Below are positions 7,487-17,295 of a DNA stretch of 64,000 nucleotides, in pieces (position 1 is the stretch's first letter; each line of letters opens with the position of its first letter). Both the position numbers and the translations under genes were made by a program. Origin of the DNA: Actinomyces sp. oral taxon 448 str. F0400 (lineage in GTDB: Bacteria > Actinomycetota > Actinomycetes > Actinomycetales > Actinomycetaceae); the NCBI RefSeq assembly GCF_000220835.1, contig NZ_GL985606.1:2014330-2078329 (forward strand), written 5' to 3'. The notes below the pieces were generated by a model. That model had not been told where the DNA came from and ran no database searches. It saw only the letters and a list, made by a program, of their open reading frames with translations.

Positions 7487-8938
7487 TCAGCCCAGGGAGT
7501 CCAGGACGATGTTGAGTCCCTCGCCCATGGTGGGGTGGGTGATGACGGCGTCGCGCACCTGCTGCCACGTGAGGCCGCCCAGCATCGCCATCTGGATGCT
7601 GGTGACGACCTCGCTGGCCTCGGCGCCGATGATGGCGGCGCCCAGGATGAGGTCGGTGCGGGCGTCGATGATGATCTTGAAGAAGCCCTCCGTGCGCCCC
7701 AGGGTCTTGGCTCGGGGGACGGCCGCCGTCGGGGTCTTGGCGACGCGCACCTCGTAGCCGGCCTGGCGGGCCTCGGCCTCGGTCAGGCCCACGTGCCCGA
7801 GCTCAGGCGTGGTGAAGACGGCCCACGGGATGAGGCGCCCTGAGGTGGAGGCCTCCTTACCGGCGAAGAGGTCGCGCAGGACGCGGAAGTCGTTCCAGGA
7901 GGCGTGGGTGAACTGGGGAGTGCCGGCCACATCGCCCGCGGCGTAGACGCCCTCGGCGGTGGTGCGCAGGTGGTCGTCGACACGCACGAAGCCGCGCTCG
8001 GTCAGCTCCACACCCGCGGTCTCCAGGCCGAGTCCGGCGGTGACGGGGGTACGCCCCAGGGCGAGAAGCAGGTGGGAGCCGCTCACCTCGCGCCCGTCGG
8101 CGGTGGTGACGACGACGCCTCGCCCGTCGGGGGCAGCGGCAACCTTCGAGGCACGCGCACCGGTGAGGACCGTGACACCCAGGGCCTCCAGGCCGGCCGT
8201 CACCTCAGCGGCGACGTCGTCATCCTCGCGGTCCAGGATGTGCTGGCCAGCGTGGACGATGGTGACCGGGACGCCGAGGAGCCCCATGAGGGAGGCCATC
8301 TCGACGCCGATGACGCCGCCACCCAGGATGACGAGGCCGGCGGGCAACTCGGGCAGGGTGAGCAGGTCCTCGCTGGTCCAGTAGCGCACGTCAGCCAGTC
8401 CCTCGATCGGAGGGAGCGACGGCGTGGTGCCAGTGTTGATGAGGACCTTGGCGCCACGCACACGACGCAGTCCGCCGTCGTTCAGGGTGATCTCGACGGT
8501 GCGCTCCCCCACGAAGCGGGCGGTGCCCTTGACGAAGTCCATACCGGAGGCGGGGAACATCGTCTCGTGTGCGGCCACCATGCCTGAGACGACCGCCTCC
8601 TTGCGGGCGCGGAAGGCGGCCAGGTCGATGCGGGCCCGGGTCAGGGCGTCGGCGCCGCCGTCCTGCTCGGGCAGGGTGACGCCGTAGGTCCGGGAGCCCT
8701 GGACCTCGCAGAGGACCCGGGCGGCGGAGATGAGAGTCTTGGTGGGGATGCAGGCGACATTGATGCAGGTGCCGCCCACCTTGTCGCGTTCGACCATGAC
8801 GACCCTGTCCCCGGCCTTGGCGCGCAGCATGGCCAGGGATTTGCCCGCCTTGCCCCCGCCGACGACGAGCAGATCGACCTCCTCGACCGGGACATCAGCC
8901 TGGCTGAACGAATCGCTGGTGACGGTGGACTGGGACAT
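7487..8938 (-). CDS. pyridine nucleotide-disulfide oxidoreductase (dihydrolipoyl dehydrogenase / MerA-like)
   Basis: A 483-residue FAD flavoprotein. Seen: FAD-binding LLVVGGGKAGKSLA (residues 24-37), redox-active disulfide GGTCINVACIPTK (about residues 55-67), NAD-binding VILGGGVIGVEMASLMG, the second FAD motif VYAAGDVAGTPQ, and the C-terminal dimerisation region with AVITHPTMGEGLN, where the His acts as catalytic base. ITHPTMGE replaces the textbook HAHPTLSE of dihydrolipoyl dehydrogenase. Among relatives this best fits the stand-alone mercuric-reductase-like or Lpd-like class; no N-terminal heavy-metal domain and no 2-oxoacid dehydrogenase genes are nearby. GAAGGAG precedes the ATG. Confidence 0.88.
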   Translation of the reverse strand: MSQSTVTSDSFSQADVPVEEVDLLVVGGGKAGKSLAMLRAKAGDRVVMVERDKVGGTCINVACIPTKTLISAARVLCEVQGSRTYGVTLPEQDGGADALTRARIDLAAFRARKEAVVSGMVAAHETMFPASGMDFVKGTARFVGERTVEITLNDGGLRRVRGAKVLINTGTTPSLPPIEGLADVRYWTSEDLLTLPELPAGLVILGGGVIGVEMASLMGLLGVPVTIVHAGQHILDREDDDVAAEVTAGLEALGVTVLTGARASKVAAAPDGRGVVVTTADGREVSGSHLLLALGRTPVTAGLGLETAGVELTERGFVRVDDHLRTTAEGVYAAGDVAGTPQFTHASWNDFRVLRDLFAGKEASTSGRLIPWAVFTTPELGHVGLTEAEARQAGYEVRVAKTPTAAVPRAKTLGRTEGFFKIIIDARTDLILGAAIIGAEASEVVTSIQMAMLGGLTWQQVRDAVITHPTMGEGLNIVLDSLG

Positions 8939-9144
8939 GGATACGTATCTCCTTCGGCGGTCGCCGATCGGCGCGGTCTGGACGCCAGAGCAACGGGTGC
9001 CGAAAGCCTGCTATTCCGGGGCGACTGCGGGATCTCTGAGCGGATCACCGCTCACACGTGAGGAATCCCCACACGGTCACCGTTCCTCCCAACCGGTCAT
9101 TGAGTCGACTTATTCTTTGATTCTCACCAATAAACTGCATCGCT

Positions 9145-9726
9145 CTACTGTTCTCCCAGAGCGGTCAGAGCCACATCCAGAGAGTCAACGAGTATGGCGA
9201 AACTCATATCAGTGGGAGCGTCCATGGCAAAGCCCCCGTGGACCTCGATATCCACGAAGCCGTGAAGTGACGCCCTGGTCATTCGCACCGCGTCAACCAT
9301 TCGCTCATCCGGGATGCGATAGCCGGCCAGCGCCGCGGTGACGATGTCAACTGTACGTCGAGCCGCCATCGAGCGCATCGGGTCCGATTCTCCTTCGGGC
9401 GTCTCCACGGGGACCTGAGTCATCGGGTAGAGCCCGGGGTGCTCATGGGCGAAAGTCCGGTAGGCCTCGGCCAGGGCCCGCAGCGCGTCACGTCCAGCTC
9501 TCCCCATAACGGAGGCGGCCAGGTGGTCGGCGAGCTCCCCCACTGCCCGCACGGAGATCTGCTGAACCAGGTCGCCCATACCTGCAACGTGCTTGTACAG
9601 GCTCGGGGGCGCGACTCCGAGATCTGCGGCCAACCGGCTCAAGGACAGCGCCTCGAGCCCATCGGCGTCGACGATCTGCGCTGCACGCTCCACCACGCGT
9701 TCAGCACTTAGCCCCACTCGTGGCAT
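9145..9726 (-). CDS. TetR/AcrR-family transcriptional regulator
   Basis: A 193-residue regulator. The N-terminal HTH reads LSLSRLAADLGVAPPSLYKHV (residues 25-45), followed by a TetR_C-type domain (around residue 80 onward, YRTFAHEHPGLYPM) typical of the WHG subgroup. The ATG at 9726 has GAAGGAG 6 bases upstream; a longer frame to 9843 lies inside the hydrolase gene. It overlaps the 3' end of the hydrolase gene by 26 bases, so the two are one transcription unit, and it probably represses that unit through the inverted repeat at 10626-10644. Confidence 0.92.
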   Translation of the reverse strand: MPRVGLSAERVVERAAQIVDADGLEALSLSRLAADLGVAPPSLYKHVAGMGDLVQQISVRAVGELADHLAASVMGRAGRDALRALAEAYRTFAHEHPGLYPMTQVPVETPEGESDPMRSMAARRTVDIVTAALAGYRIPDERMVDAVRMTRASLHGFVDIEVHGGFAMDAPTDMSFAILVDSLDVALTALGEQ

Positions 9727-10618
9727 CTTGTTCTCCTTCACTCTCCCCTGCCGACCTCGGCGCAGCATTGCCGGCGACGATACGCCGGGCGAAGTCGACC
9801 ACGCGCGGCCTGACGACGTCGGGACACTCCAGCATCGGGGCATGCCCTGCGCCGGAAACCATCACGATCTCTCCCAAGCCTTCGCCGACGGCACGAGCCA
9901 CCCAGGCGGCCTCAGCCGCCGGATCCTTCCAGTCGGGATCCGCCTGCCCCATGACCACGAGGGACGGGCAGCCAACCTTCTCCAGCCATGGGGCGACCAC
10001 ACGATGGTCGGTGCGAGTCGTGGCCCAGAAGGCCTGCCAGCGCCGCGGACGACGCAGCAGACTGACTAGGTGGGCGGCCCGTTGCCGGGCGTCCGGCAAG
10101 CCGGGCCACAGACGGGCCGAGTGGCTGCGCCACACGGCCGGACCCCAGGGACGCAGCAGCGCGAGCCCGAGCATGGTGCGCTGCATGAAAGTCTTGAGCC
10201 GACTCGCCGGCCCCCGCAGGAAGGGACAGACGAGGACGAGCCCGCGAACCAGGTCGGGCCGGCGACCAGCGGCGATCACCGCAGCCGCCGCGGACATCGA
10301 GGCTCCCACGAGGATGGCCGAGCTGGCATCGAGAGCCTCGACGAGGGCGATGAGATCGGAGGCCGTGGCCTCGTCGCCGTAGTGGCTGAAGGTTGCCGAG
10401 CTGTCCCCGTGACCGCGCAGGTCCGCAACCACGACACGGAAGCCCTCCTCGGCCAGGGACTGGGCCAGCAGCACATAAGCATCCCGCACGTCCCCCATGG
10501 CGGGCGAGCAGATGATGAGCGGCCAGTCCGCTGCGGCCATTCGAGCACGTGCAGCGGCAGGCTCGTGCACCTCGTAGGCAATAGTTCCGTCCGGCACCTC
10601 AAGTTGGCTAATATTCAT
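9701..10618 (-). CDS. alpha/beta-fold hydrolase
   Basis: A 305-residue hydrolase. Seen: PLIICSPAMGDVRDAY (oxyanion strand, residues 33-48), VVVADLRGHGDSS, nucleophile elbow VGASMSAAA (GASMSAA in place of the common G-x-S-x-G, with Ser as nucleophile), an Asp in MGQADPDW, and the terminal His in SGAGHAPML. The substrate is unknown; TetR control suggests a small hydrophobic or toxic compound. The ATG at 10618 sits 7 bases after a TAACTT -10, so the mRNA is probably leaderless. Longer in-frame starts would run through the promoter. Confidence 0.9.
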   Translation of the reverse strand: MNISQLEVPDGTIAYEVHEPAAARARMAAADWPLIICSPAMGDVRDAYVLLAQSLAEEGFRVVVADLRGHGDSSATFSHYGDEATASDLIALVEALDASSAILVGASMSAAAAVIAAGRRPDLVRGLVLVCPFLRGPASRLKTFMQRTMLGLALLRPWGPAVWRSHSARLWPGLPDARQRAAHLVSLLRRPRRWQAFWATTRTDHRVVAPWLEKVGCPSLVVMGQADPDWKDPAAEAAWVARAVGEGLGEIVMVSGAGHAPMLECPDVVRPRVVDFARRIVAGNAAPRSAGESEGEQDATSGAKC

Positions 10619-10625
10619 AGCCGGT

Positions 10626-10654
10626 AAGTTACTTAGAATAACTTCTTGAGGCAA
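10626..10654 (-). promoter_or_regulatory. promoter and TetR-type operator of the hydrolase-tetR operon
   Basis: On the minus strand: -35 TTGCCT (10654-10649), 17-base spacer, -10 TAACTT (10631-10626), then 7 bases to the ATG at 10618. The inverted repeat AAGTTA-N7-TAACTT (10626-10644) covers the -10 and half the spacer, the usual position for an autoregulating TetR repressor. Binding is inferred. Confidence 0.65.
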
Positions 10655-10721
10655 GCAGCCTCCTTCCAGACCTGCTCGCAGACGAACGAGGTAGCTCTTG
10701 CCATAGTGCCCACAGACCGAA

Positions 10722-10757
10722 GTGCGGGGCGATCGCCGATCCACGATCACCCCGCAC
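10722..10757 (-). terminator. hairpin terminator after acnA
   Basis: GTGCGGGG (10722-10729) pairs with CCCCGCAC (10750-10757), extended by GATC/GATC after one mismatch. It lies just beyond the acnA stop on the minus strand. Confidence 0.6.
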
Positions 10758-10773
10758 CATCACGTGCCAGCCC

Positions 10774-13461
10774 TCAGGAGCTGGCGAGCTGGCGCAGCAC
10801 GTACTGGAGGATGCCGCCGTTGCGGAAGTAGTCGGCCTCGCCGGGGGTGTCAATGCGCACGGTCGCGTCGAAGGAGACGACCGAGTCGTCAGCTCTCTGC
10901 GCCCTGACCGCCACGGTACGCGGGGTGACGCCCTCGTTGAGCGTCGTCAGGCCCGTGATGAAGAAGGTCTCGGTGCCGTCCAGACCGAGCGACTCAGCGC
11001 TCTGCCCCGCCGGGAACTGAAGGGGCACCACGCCCATGCCGATGAGGTTGGAGCGGTGGATGCGCTCGAAGGACTCGGCGATGACAGCCTTGACGCCCAG
11101 CAGGGCCGTGCCCTTGGCTGCCCAGTCTCGTGAGGAGCCTGAGCCGTACTCCTTGCCGCCCAGGACCACCAGCGGGATGCCCGCGGCCTGGTAGGCCTGG
11201 GAGGCATCGAAGATCGACTCCTGCTCACCGGTGAGGAAGTTGCGGGTGTAACCGCCCTCGACGTCGTCGAGCAGCCGGTTGCGCAGTCGGATATTGGCGA
11301 AAGTGCCGCGGATCATGACCTCGTGGTTGCCGCGGCGCGAGCCGTAGGAGTTGAAATCGCGGCGCGCCACGCCGTGCTCGGCCAGGTAGCGGCCGGCCGG
11401 GGAGTCGGCCTTGATGGCGCCGGCCGGGGAGATGTGATCGGTGGTCACCGAATCCCCCAGCAGGGCCAGCACCCGGGCGCCGGTGATGTCGGCGACCGGG
11501 GTGAGCTCCATGGTGAGCCCCTCGAAGAAAGGAGCCTTGCGCACATAGGTGGAGCCCTCGTCCCAGGCGAAAGTCTCCCCCTCGGGAGTGTCCAGGCTGC
11601 GCCAGCGCTCGTCGCCGGAGAAGACGTCGGCATAGTCTCGGGTGTACATCTCCCGGTCGACGGTGGCGTCGATCGTCGCCTGGACCTCCGCGGGGTCGGG
11701 CCAGATGTCAGCCAGGTACACGTCCTGACCCCGCGCATCCCGCCCGAGGGGCTCGGTGGCAAAATCGAAGTCCATGGTGCCGGCCAGGGCGTAGGCGATG
11801 ACCAGCGGCGGGGAGGCCAGGTAGTTCATTTTGACGTCGGGGTTGATACGACCCTCGAAGTTGCGATTGCCGCTCAGCACCGAGACGACCGCCAGGTCCG
11901 CGTCATTCACGACGGCCGAGACCTCTTCAGGCAGCGGCCCGGAGTTGCCGATGCAGGTGGCGCAGCCGTATCCCACGACGTTGAAGCCCAGCTCGTTGAG
12001 GGCCGGCCACAGCCCCGCCTTGGCGTAGTAGTCGGTGACCACCTGGGATCCGGGCGCCGTGGAGGTCTTGACCCACGGCTTGCTCCGCAGGCCGCGGGCC
12101 ACCGCGTTGCGGGCCAGCAGGCCGGCGGCGACCATGACACTCGGGTTGGAGGTGTTGGTGCACGAGGTGATCGAGGCGATGGCCACGTGCCCGTGGTCGA
12201 GCTCGGTGAGCGTGCCGTCCGCCATGGTCACCGGGGTGGGCTTGTGGGCCTGAGCGGCGTAGGCCGGCAGGGTCCGCTCAAAGGATTCCTTGGAGCGGGA
12301 CAACTCGATACGGTCCTGGGGGCGCTTGGGGCCGGCGATGGATGGCACCACGGTGGACAGGTCGAGCTCAAGGTATTCGGAGAACACCGGCTGGCGCGAC
12401 GGGTCGTGCCACATGCCCTGCGCCTTGGTGTACTCCTCGATTAGCCGGATGCGCTCCTCACTGCGGCCGGTGAGCCGCAGATAATCCAGGGTCACCTCGT
12501 CGATGGGGAAGATGGCGGCGGTGGAGCCGAACTCGGGACTCATGTTGCCGATGGTCGCCCGGTTGGCCAGCGGAACCTCCGCCACCCCCTCGCCGTAGAA
12601 CTCGACGAACTTGCCCACCACGCCGTGCTCGCGCAGCATCTGGGTGATCGTGAGAACAACGTCGGTGGCGGTGGCGCCGGCGGGGATGGAACCGGTGAGC
12701 CTGAAGCCCACAACGCGCGGGATGAGCATGGACACGCTCTGGCCGAGCATGGCCGCCTCGGCCTCGATGCCGCCCACGCCCCACCCCAGCACGCCCAGGC
12801 CGTTGACCATGGTGGTGTGGGAGTCGGTGCCCACGCACGTGTCCGGGTAGGCCTGGGTGATGGCCCTTCCATCGGCGCCGGTCGTCTCCCGAGTGAACAC
12901 GGTGCGCGCCAAATACTCGATGTTGACCTGGTGAACAATACCGGTGCCGGGGGGCACCACCCGGAAGTTCGACAGGGCTCCCTGACCCCAGCGTAGGAAT
13001 TGGTAGCGCTCGGCGTTGCGCTCGTACTCGCGCTCCTTGTTGCGCTCCAAGGAGGAGGGCAGGCCGAAGGAGTCGATCTGCACGGAGTGGTCGATGACCA
13101 TCTCCGCAGGCGCCAGAGGGTTGATGACCTCGGGGTCTCCCCCCAGGTCGGCCACGGCCTCGCGCATGGTGGCCAGGTCCACGATGCAGGGCACGCCCGT
13201 GAAGTCCTGCATGATGACGCGGGCGGGGGTGAACTGGATCTCCGTATCGGGCTCGGCCATCGGATCCCAGGCGGCGAGGGCGCGCACGTGATCGGCGGTG
13301 ACATTGGCCCCATCCTCGGTGCGGAGCATGTTCTCAGCCAGGACCTTCAGCGAGTAAGGCAGTCTCTCCAGACCGTCGACGACGTTGAGACGGTAGATCT
13401 CGTAGGAACGGCCGTCCACGTCGAGGGTGGCGCGCGAGTGGAAGGTGTCGATGCTGGCCAA
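10774..13461 (-). CDS. acnA: aconitate hydratase A
   Basis: An 895-residue monomeric aconitase of the AcnA/IRP type that isomerises citrate to isocitrate in the TCA cycle. Seen: the [4Fe-4S] ligands in [13 protein letters not shown] (about residue 431) and [13 protein letters not shown] (about residues 497-509), [36 protein letters not shown] in the swivelling region and [15 protein letters not shown] near the C-terminus. I choose the TTG at 13461 because AGGAG lies 7 bases upstream and it gives the family N-terminus [14 protein letters not shown] single gene with its own terminator; the 216 bases upstream hold no gene and presumably the promoter. Confidence 0.97.
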   Translation of the reverse strand: MASIDTFHSRATLDVDGRSYEIYRLNVVDGLERLPYSLKVLAENMLRTEDGANVTADHVRALAAWDPMAEPDTEIQFTPARVIMQDFTGVPCIVDLATMREAVADLGGDPEVINPLAPAEMVIDHSVQIDSFGLPSSLERNKEREYERNAERYQFLRWGQGALSNFRVVPPGTGIVHQVNIEYLARTVFTRETTGADGRAITQAYPDTCVGTDSHTTMVNGLGVLGWGVGGIEAEAAMLGQSVSMLIPRVVGFRLTGSIPAGATATDVVLTITQMLREHGVVGKFVEFYGEGVAEVPLANRATIGNMSPEFGSTAAIFPIDEVTLDYLRLTGRSEERIRLIEEYTKAQGMWHDPSRQPVFSEYLELDLSTVVPSIAGPKRPQDRIELSRSKESFERTLPAYAAQAHKPTPVTMADGTLTELDHGHVAIASITSCTNTSNPSVMVAAGLLARNAVARGLRSKPWVKTSTAPGSQVVTDYYAKAGLWPALNELGFNVVGYGCATCIGNSGPLPEEVSAVVNDADLAVVSVLSGNRNFEGRINPDVKMNYLASPPLVIAYALAGTMDFDFATEPLGRDARGQDVYLADIWPDPAEVQATIDATVDREMYTRDYADVFSGDERWRSLDTPEGETFAWDEGSTYVRKAPFFEGLTMELTPVADITGARVLALLGDSVTTDHISPAGAIKADSPAGRYLAEHGVARRDFNSYGSRRGNHEVMIRGTFANIRLRNRLLDDVEGGYTRNFLTGEQESIFDASQAYQAAGIPLVVLGGKEYGSGSSRDWAAKGTALLGVKAVIAESFERIHRSNLIGMGVVPLQFPAGQSAESLGLDGTETFFITGLTTLNEGVTPRTVAVRAQRADDSVVSFDATVRIDTPGEADYFRNGGILQYVLRQLASS

Positions 13462-13677
13462 GGCGTCACTCCTGTTCTGCTGACTGCGTCGCCCCGAATC
13501 TCCCCGGATCCCCCGGGCGTGCGACGGCTCGGCGCACACGGTATCCGCCGCCGCGTTATCTCGCGTCAATACTGCGCTGCACGGCACCGCAGACGCCCGT
13601 TTTACGCAAGATCGTCCGCATGCATTGGCCGGACGTCGAAGCGGCCAAACCGTCCGCGGATCCCGCAGGAGGCGGTC

Positions 13678-15162
13678 TCAGCCCCGTTCCAGAACGCAGA
13701 CCACTTCCACGTGATGGGTGTGGGGAAACATGTCCAGAGCGCTCACCGCCACCGGCCGGTAGCCGAACCCCATGAAGATCCCCAGGTCCCGGGCGCCGGC
13801 CGCCGGATCGCAGGACACCATGACCACGCGCCCCGCTCCCAGGGCCGCAACGGCTTCTACGACCGCCCGACCCGCGCCCCGACGCGGCGGATCGAGAATG
13901 ACGACGTCGGCTCCCGGTACGCCGTCGGGATCGAAACGACCCAGCTCCTCCACGGAAGCGGGAGTGACCTCGCCGGCGAGCAGGTCAACTCCCGCACGGT
14001 CGTGGAGGGTCCGGCGCGCATCACGCACAGCCTGCTCACTGCCTTCCAGTGAACGCACCCTCGCCCCCAGCACTGCCAGGGGAGCCGTGAGCAGGCCGGC
14101 GCCGGCGTACAGCTCGACCACCCGCACGCCAGCCAGGGCATCGCGGTCCGCAGGGCCGTCACCGACCCGTGTGCCCGCCGCCGTCGGCCCGGCGGAAATA
14201 ACGGCGCGCACGACGCGATCCACCAGGACGGCGGGAGCATCGCGGTGCACCTGCCAGAAACCCTCGGCGTGAAGACTGTAGCGCAGCTCGCCCAGACCCA
14301 GACCGGCAGCATCGACGACCTCAGTCACGCGCCGGCGCCCAGTGGTGTGTCCCGACGCGGTCAGGATCCGGTCGCGACTCCCGTTCGAGATGATGACCAC
14401 CGGCTCGCCGACACCGGGCGCCACGGCCCGCACGCGCGCACCCGGGCTGTAGCGCCTGCGCCACACGGCGCGCTCAGTCAACCCGAGGGCCCGGATCTCG
14501 GAGACGGCCAGCGGCAGATGCGTCACCGGCAGGACCCGCCCCGAGCGGAAGCAGTGCATGCCGGCCCGCCCATCGTCAGTAACGGTCAGAGCGACCCTGG
14601 TGCGCGCGCCCGTGCCGGCCCTCCGCCGCGTGCGCGAATCCCCGCTCGCCTCCGCCGCCCTCTCACTCGGCATGGCCTCGACCGGAACCGTCCCCGTAGC
14701 GGCGGCCTCGGGCAGGGCGGCCACCGCCGCCGCGACCTCCTGCCCGCCGATGCGTCGCAAGCAGTCGGCTAGCACCCACTGCTTCCACGTGCGCTGGGCG
14801 GGCAGGGCGACATGGCCGAGCTCCCCGCCGCCCACCCCTCCGGAACCGGCCTCGGGCCACACGGAGCGGACGCGGTCCGGAGAGGCGGACAGGACCTCTA
14901 TGGTCTCGGCGCGCCAGGCTCTGGCGCTCCTGTCGGTCAGAACCGCCCGCACCGTTTCGCCGGGCAGGGCGTGACGCACGAACACGACGCGGCCGCCCGC
15001 CCCGTCGACGGGGCGGGCCACACAATGCCCGCCGTGCGCGGGCGCGCCCACCCGCAGAACGATCTCCTCCCGTCGATCCCGTTCGCCCCCCGCGGCCCTC
15101 CCCCGCGTCGGCCACCGCTCGGAGCCGGTGACCCGGGAATCTCGGGAACCGGCAGATCTCAC
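13678..15162 (-). CDS. TrmA/RumA-family RNA (uracil-5-)-methyltransferase
   Basis: A 494-residue class I SAM-dependent methyltransferase that makes 5-methyluridine in tRNA or rRNA. Seen: N-terminal TRAM-like segment (HGGHCVARP...VFVRHALPGE, residues 44-70), SAM motif VVELYAGAGLLTAPLAVLG, VVILDPPRRGAGR, catalytic Cys in VMVSCDPAAGARDL and the C-terminal general-base region DMFPHTHHVEVV. The four iron-sulfur cysteines of E. coli RumA are absent; the region reads ELGHVALPAQRTWKQ, as in other actinobacterial members (M. tuberculosis Rv2689c type). The GTG start overlaps the permease stop (GTGA), so translation is coupled. The rRNA or tRNA target cannot be told. Confidence 0.92.
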   Translation of the reverse strand: MRSAGSRDSRVTGSERWPTRGRAAGGERDRREEIVLRVGAPAHGGHCVARPVDGAGGRVVFVRHALPGETVRAVLTDRSARAWRAETIEVLSASPDRVRSVWPEAGSGGVGGGELGHVALPAQRTWKQWVLADCLRRIGGQEVAAAVAALPEAAATGTVPVEAMPSERAAEASGDSRTRRRAGTGARTRVALTVTDDGRAGMHCFRSGRVLPVTHLPLAVSEIRALGLTERAVWRRRYSPGARVRAVAPGVGEPVVIISNGSRDRILTASGHTTGRRRVTEVVDAAGLGLGELRYSLHAEGFWQVHRDAPAVLVDRVVRAVISAGPTAAGTRVGDGPADRDALAGVRVVELYAGAGLLTAPLAVLGARVRSLEGSEQAVRDARRTLHDRAGVDLLAGEVTPASVEELGRFDPDGVPGADVVILDPPRRGAGRAVVEAVAALGAGRVVMVSCDPAAGARDLGIFMGFGYRPVAVSALDMFPHTHHVEVVCVLERG

Positions 15163-17237
15163 GAGGCCGCCTCCGGGCCGGGCGCAGCAGCGGGCTGCCG
15201 ACGGTGCCGATCCTCACGACGAACGGCCGTATCGGCATCCGCGATGCCCTTGGCAGTGCGGGCGCGCAGGCCGTGATGAATGTGGGTCTCGCCGGGGAAG
15301 CCGAGCTGCCAGGGCACGGACGCCATAACGACCCCGGGGGTGAACAGCAAGGCCGTCTTGAGGCGCAACGCGGTCTGGTTGTGGAGGATCTGCTCCCACC
15401 AATGCCGCACGAGGTACTCGGGCAGGAAGACGACGACCAGATCGCGCGGGGACTCGCGGCGCACGCTGCGCACATAGCTGACGATCGGCCGGGTGATATC
15501 GCGGAAGGGGGAGTCCAGGACGGTCAAGGGCACCGGCAGCTCCGCCTCGTCCCAGGCGTCCAAGAGCCGGTCAGCACCGCCGTCTCCGGTATCCACGGTG
15601 ACGGCCTCGATGGATGTGGGATTGGTGGACTGGGCGTACGTCAGGGCCCGCAGAGTGGGCCGGTGAAGGCGCGAGGCCAGAACGATGGCGTGGACATGGG
15701 CGGGCAGCACGCGCGCATCGTGCAGGTCGGAGATCGCCAGCTCGTCGCTCACTCGCCGATAGTGGCGTCGGATCCGGTTCATCACGAGGTAGAGGAGCGC
15801 CATGATGGTCAAAGTGATCCAGGCGCCGCGAGTGAACTTCGTCAGTAGCACGATGATCAGAACCATGCCGGTGCCCGCCACGCCGATCGCGTTGATGACG
15901 CGGGAGCGGTGCATGCGTCTGCGCGCCCTGGGGTCGGTGGCGGTGGTCAACTCGCGTGTCCAGTGACGGACCATGCCGATCTGGGAGAGCGTGAAGGAGA
16001 TGAACACGCCCACGATGTAAAGCTGAATGAGCCTATTGGTGCTGGCGCCGAATCCGATGATGAAGGCGACCGCGCCCAGCCACAGAACGATGATGCCGTT
16101 GGAGTAGGCCAGGCGGTCGCCGCGCTGGGAGAGCTGCCGGGGCAGGAATTCGTCGCGTCCCAGCACACTGGCCAGCACCGGGAAGCCGTTGAAAGCGGTG
16201 TTGGCCGCCAGCACGAGGATCAGCCCGGTTACGGCGGTGATGAGGTAGAACATCGGCTTGAACCCGGCGAAGACGGTCGCGGCGATCTGGCCGATGACCG
16301 GATCCTGATGGTAGCCCGCACCCAGCGGCCGGCCGTCGCTGAGCAGTCCGGTGGCAGGGTTCTCGACCATATGAACGCCTACGGCACCGGCCAGGTGAAT
16401 AATGCTCATGAGCATGAGTGCGGCGATCATGCCCAGCATGAGCAGCGTAGTGGCGGCATTGCGGGATTTGGGGCGCTGGAAGCTGGGCACGCCGTTGGAG
16501 ATCGCCTCGACCCCGGTCAGCGCCGCGCAGCCCGAGGAGAAAGCCCGCAGGACGAGGAAGGCGCCGGCCAGACCGGTCAGCCCCTGATCCCACCCGCTCT
16601 GCGCGACGACCTCGTAAGACGCGCTCTCGGCCCGGCCGAGGGTCCCGGTGGTCTCCTGGACGAAACCGACGACGGCGAGAATACCGATGGCCGCCATGTA
16701 CAGATAGGTCGGGATGGCGAAAGCACCGCCCGACTCCCGCGAGCCGCGCAGGTTGAGCACTGCCAGGACGGTGGCGATGCCGACGGCGATCTCAACCTTG
16801 TAGTCCTCCGCCCAGGGCACGGCCGCCGCCAGATAGGAAGTGCCCGAGGACACGGACACGGCGACGGTCAGGACATAATCGCTCAGCAGCGCGGAGGCGA
16901 CGAGCAGGCCCGCATGCGGTCCCAGGTTGGTCGAGACGACCTCGTAGTCGCCGCCTCCGGAGGGGTAGGCGTGCACGGTCTGCCGATAAGAGGCGACCAC
17001 CACCACGAGCACGCCGACGACCGCCAGCGCGACCCACGGTGAGATCGCCGTGGCGCCAACCCCCGCTACGGCGAGGGTGACCAGCACCTCGTCGGGCGCA
17101 TACCCCACCGAGGACAGGGCGTCGGAGGCGAAGACCGGCAGGGCGATCCGCTTGGGCAGGAGGGTCTCGCCGAGCGCCTGACTGGGTACCGGGCGTCCGA
17201 CGAGGAGCCGTTTGACGCGGTCTGCGAAATCACGCAC
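15159..17237 (-). CDS. APC-superfamily amino-acid/cation permease
   Basis: A 692-residue membrane protein with about 12 hydrophobic segments and a long cytoplasmic C-terminal domain after residue 460. The N-terminal motif LLPKRIALPVFASDALSSVGYAPDE is typical of the actinobacterial Rv2690c-type permeases and of KimA-like potassium transporters. Its neighbours are two TrkA-type potassium-regulating proteins, transcribed divergently, which fits a K+ role, but the substrate is not proven. I chose the GTG at 17237 (VRDFADRVKRLLVG), matching the family N-terminus and leaving 58 bases between divergent starts; an ATG at 17267 would add 10 residues. Confidence 0.88.
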   Translation of the reverse strand: MRDFADRVKRLLVGRPVPSQALGETLLPKRIALPVFASDALSSVGYAPDEVLVTLAVAGVGATAISPWVALAVVGVLVVVVASYRQTVHAYPSGGGDYEVVSTNLGPHAGLLVASALLSDYVLTVAVSVSSGTSYLAAAVPWAEDYKVEIAVGIATVLAVLNLRGSRESGGAFAIPTYLYMAAIGILAVVGFVQETTGTLGRAESASYEVVAQSGWDQGLTGLAGAFLVLRAFSSGCAALTGVEAISNGVPSFQRPKSRNAATTLLMLGMIAALMLMSIIHLAGAVGVHMVENPATGLLSDGRPLGAGYHQDPVIGQIAATVFAGFKPMFYLITAVTGLILVLAANTAFNGFPVLASVLGRDEFLPRQLSQRGDRLAYSNGIIVLWLGAVAFIIGFGASTNRLIQLYIVGVFISFTLSQIGMVRHWTRELTTATDPRARRRMHRSRVINAIGVAGTGMVLIIVLLTKFTRGAWITLTIMALLYLVMNRIRRHYRRVSDELAISDLHDARVLPAHVHAIVLASRLHRPTLRALTYAQSTNPTSIEAVTVDTGDGGADRLLDAWDEAELPVPLTVLDSPFRDITRPIVSYVRSVRRESPRDLVVVFLPEYLVRHWWEQILHNQTALRLKTALLFTPGVVMASVPWQLGFPGETHIHHGLRARTAKGIADADTAVRREDRHRRQPAAAPGPEAAS

Positions 17238-17283
17238 GACACCGAATCGTACGTCCGCCTCCCACAACGTCCAAGGTCAGGGG

Positions 17284-17289
17284 TACGGT
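17284..17289 (+). promoter_or_regulatory. leaderless -10 element of ceoB
   Basis: TACGGT followed by exactly 6 bases and the GTG start at 17296; no Shine-Dalgarno sequence is present. Confidence 0.6.
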
Positions 17290-17295
17290 TCGACC

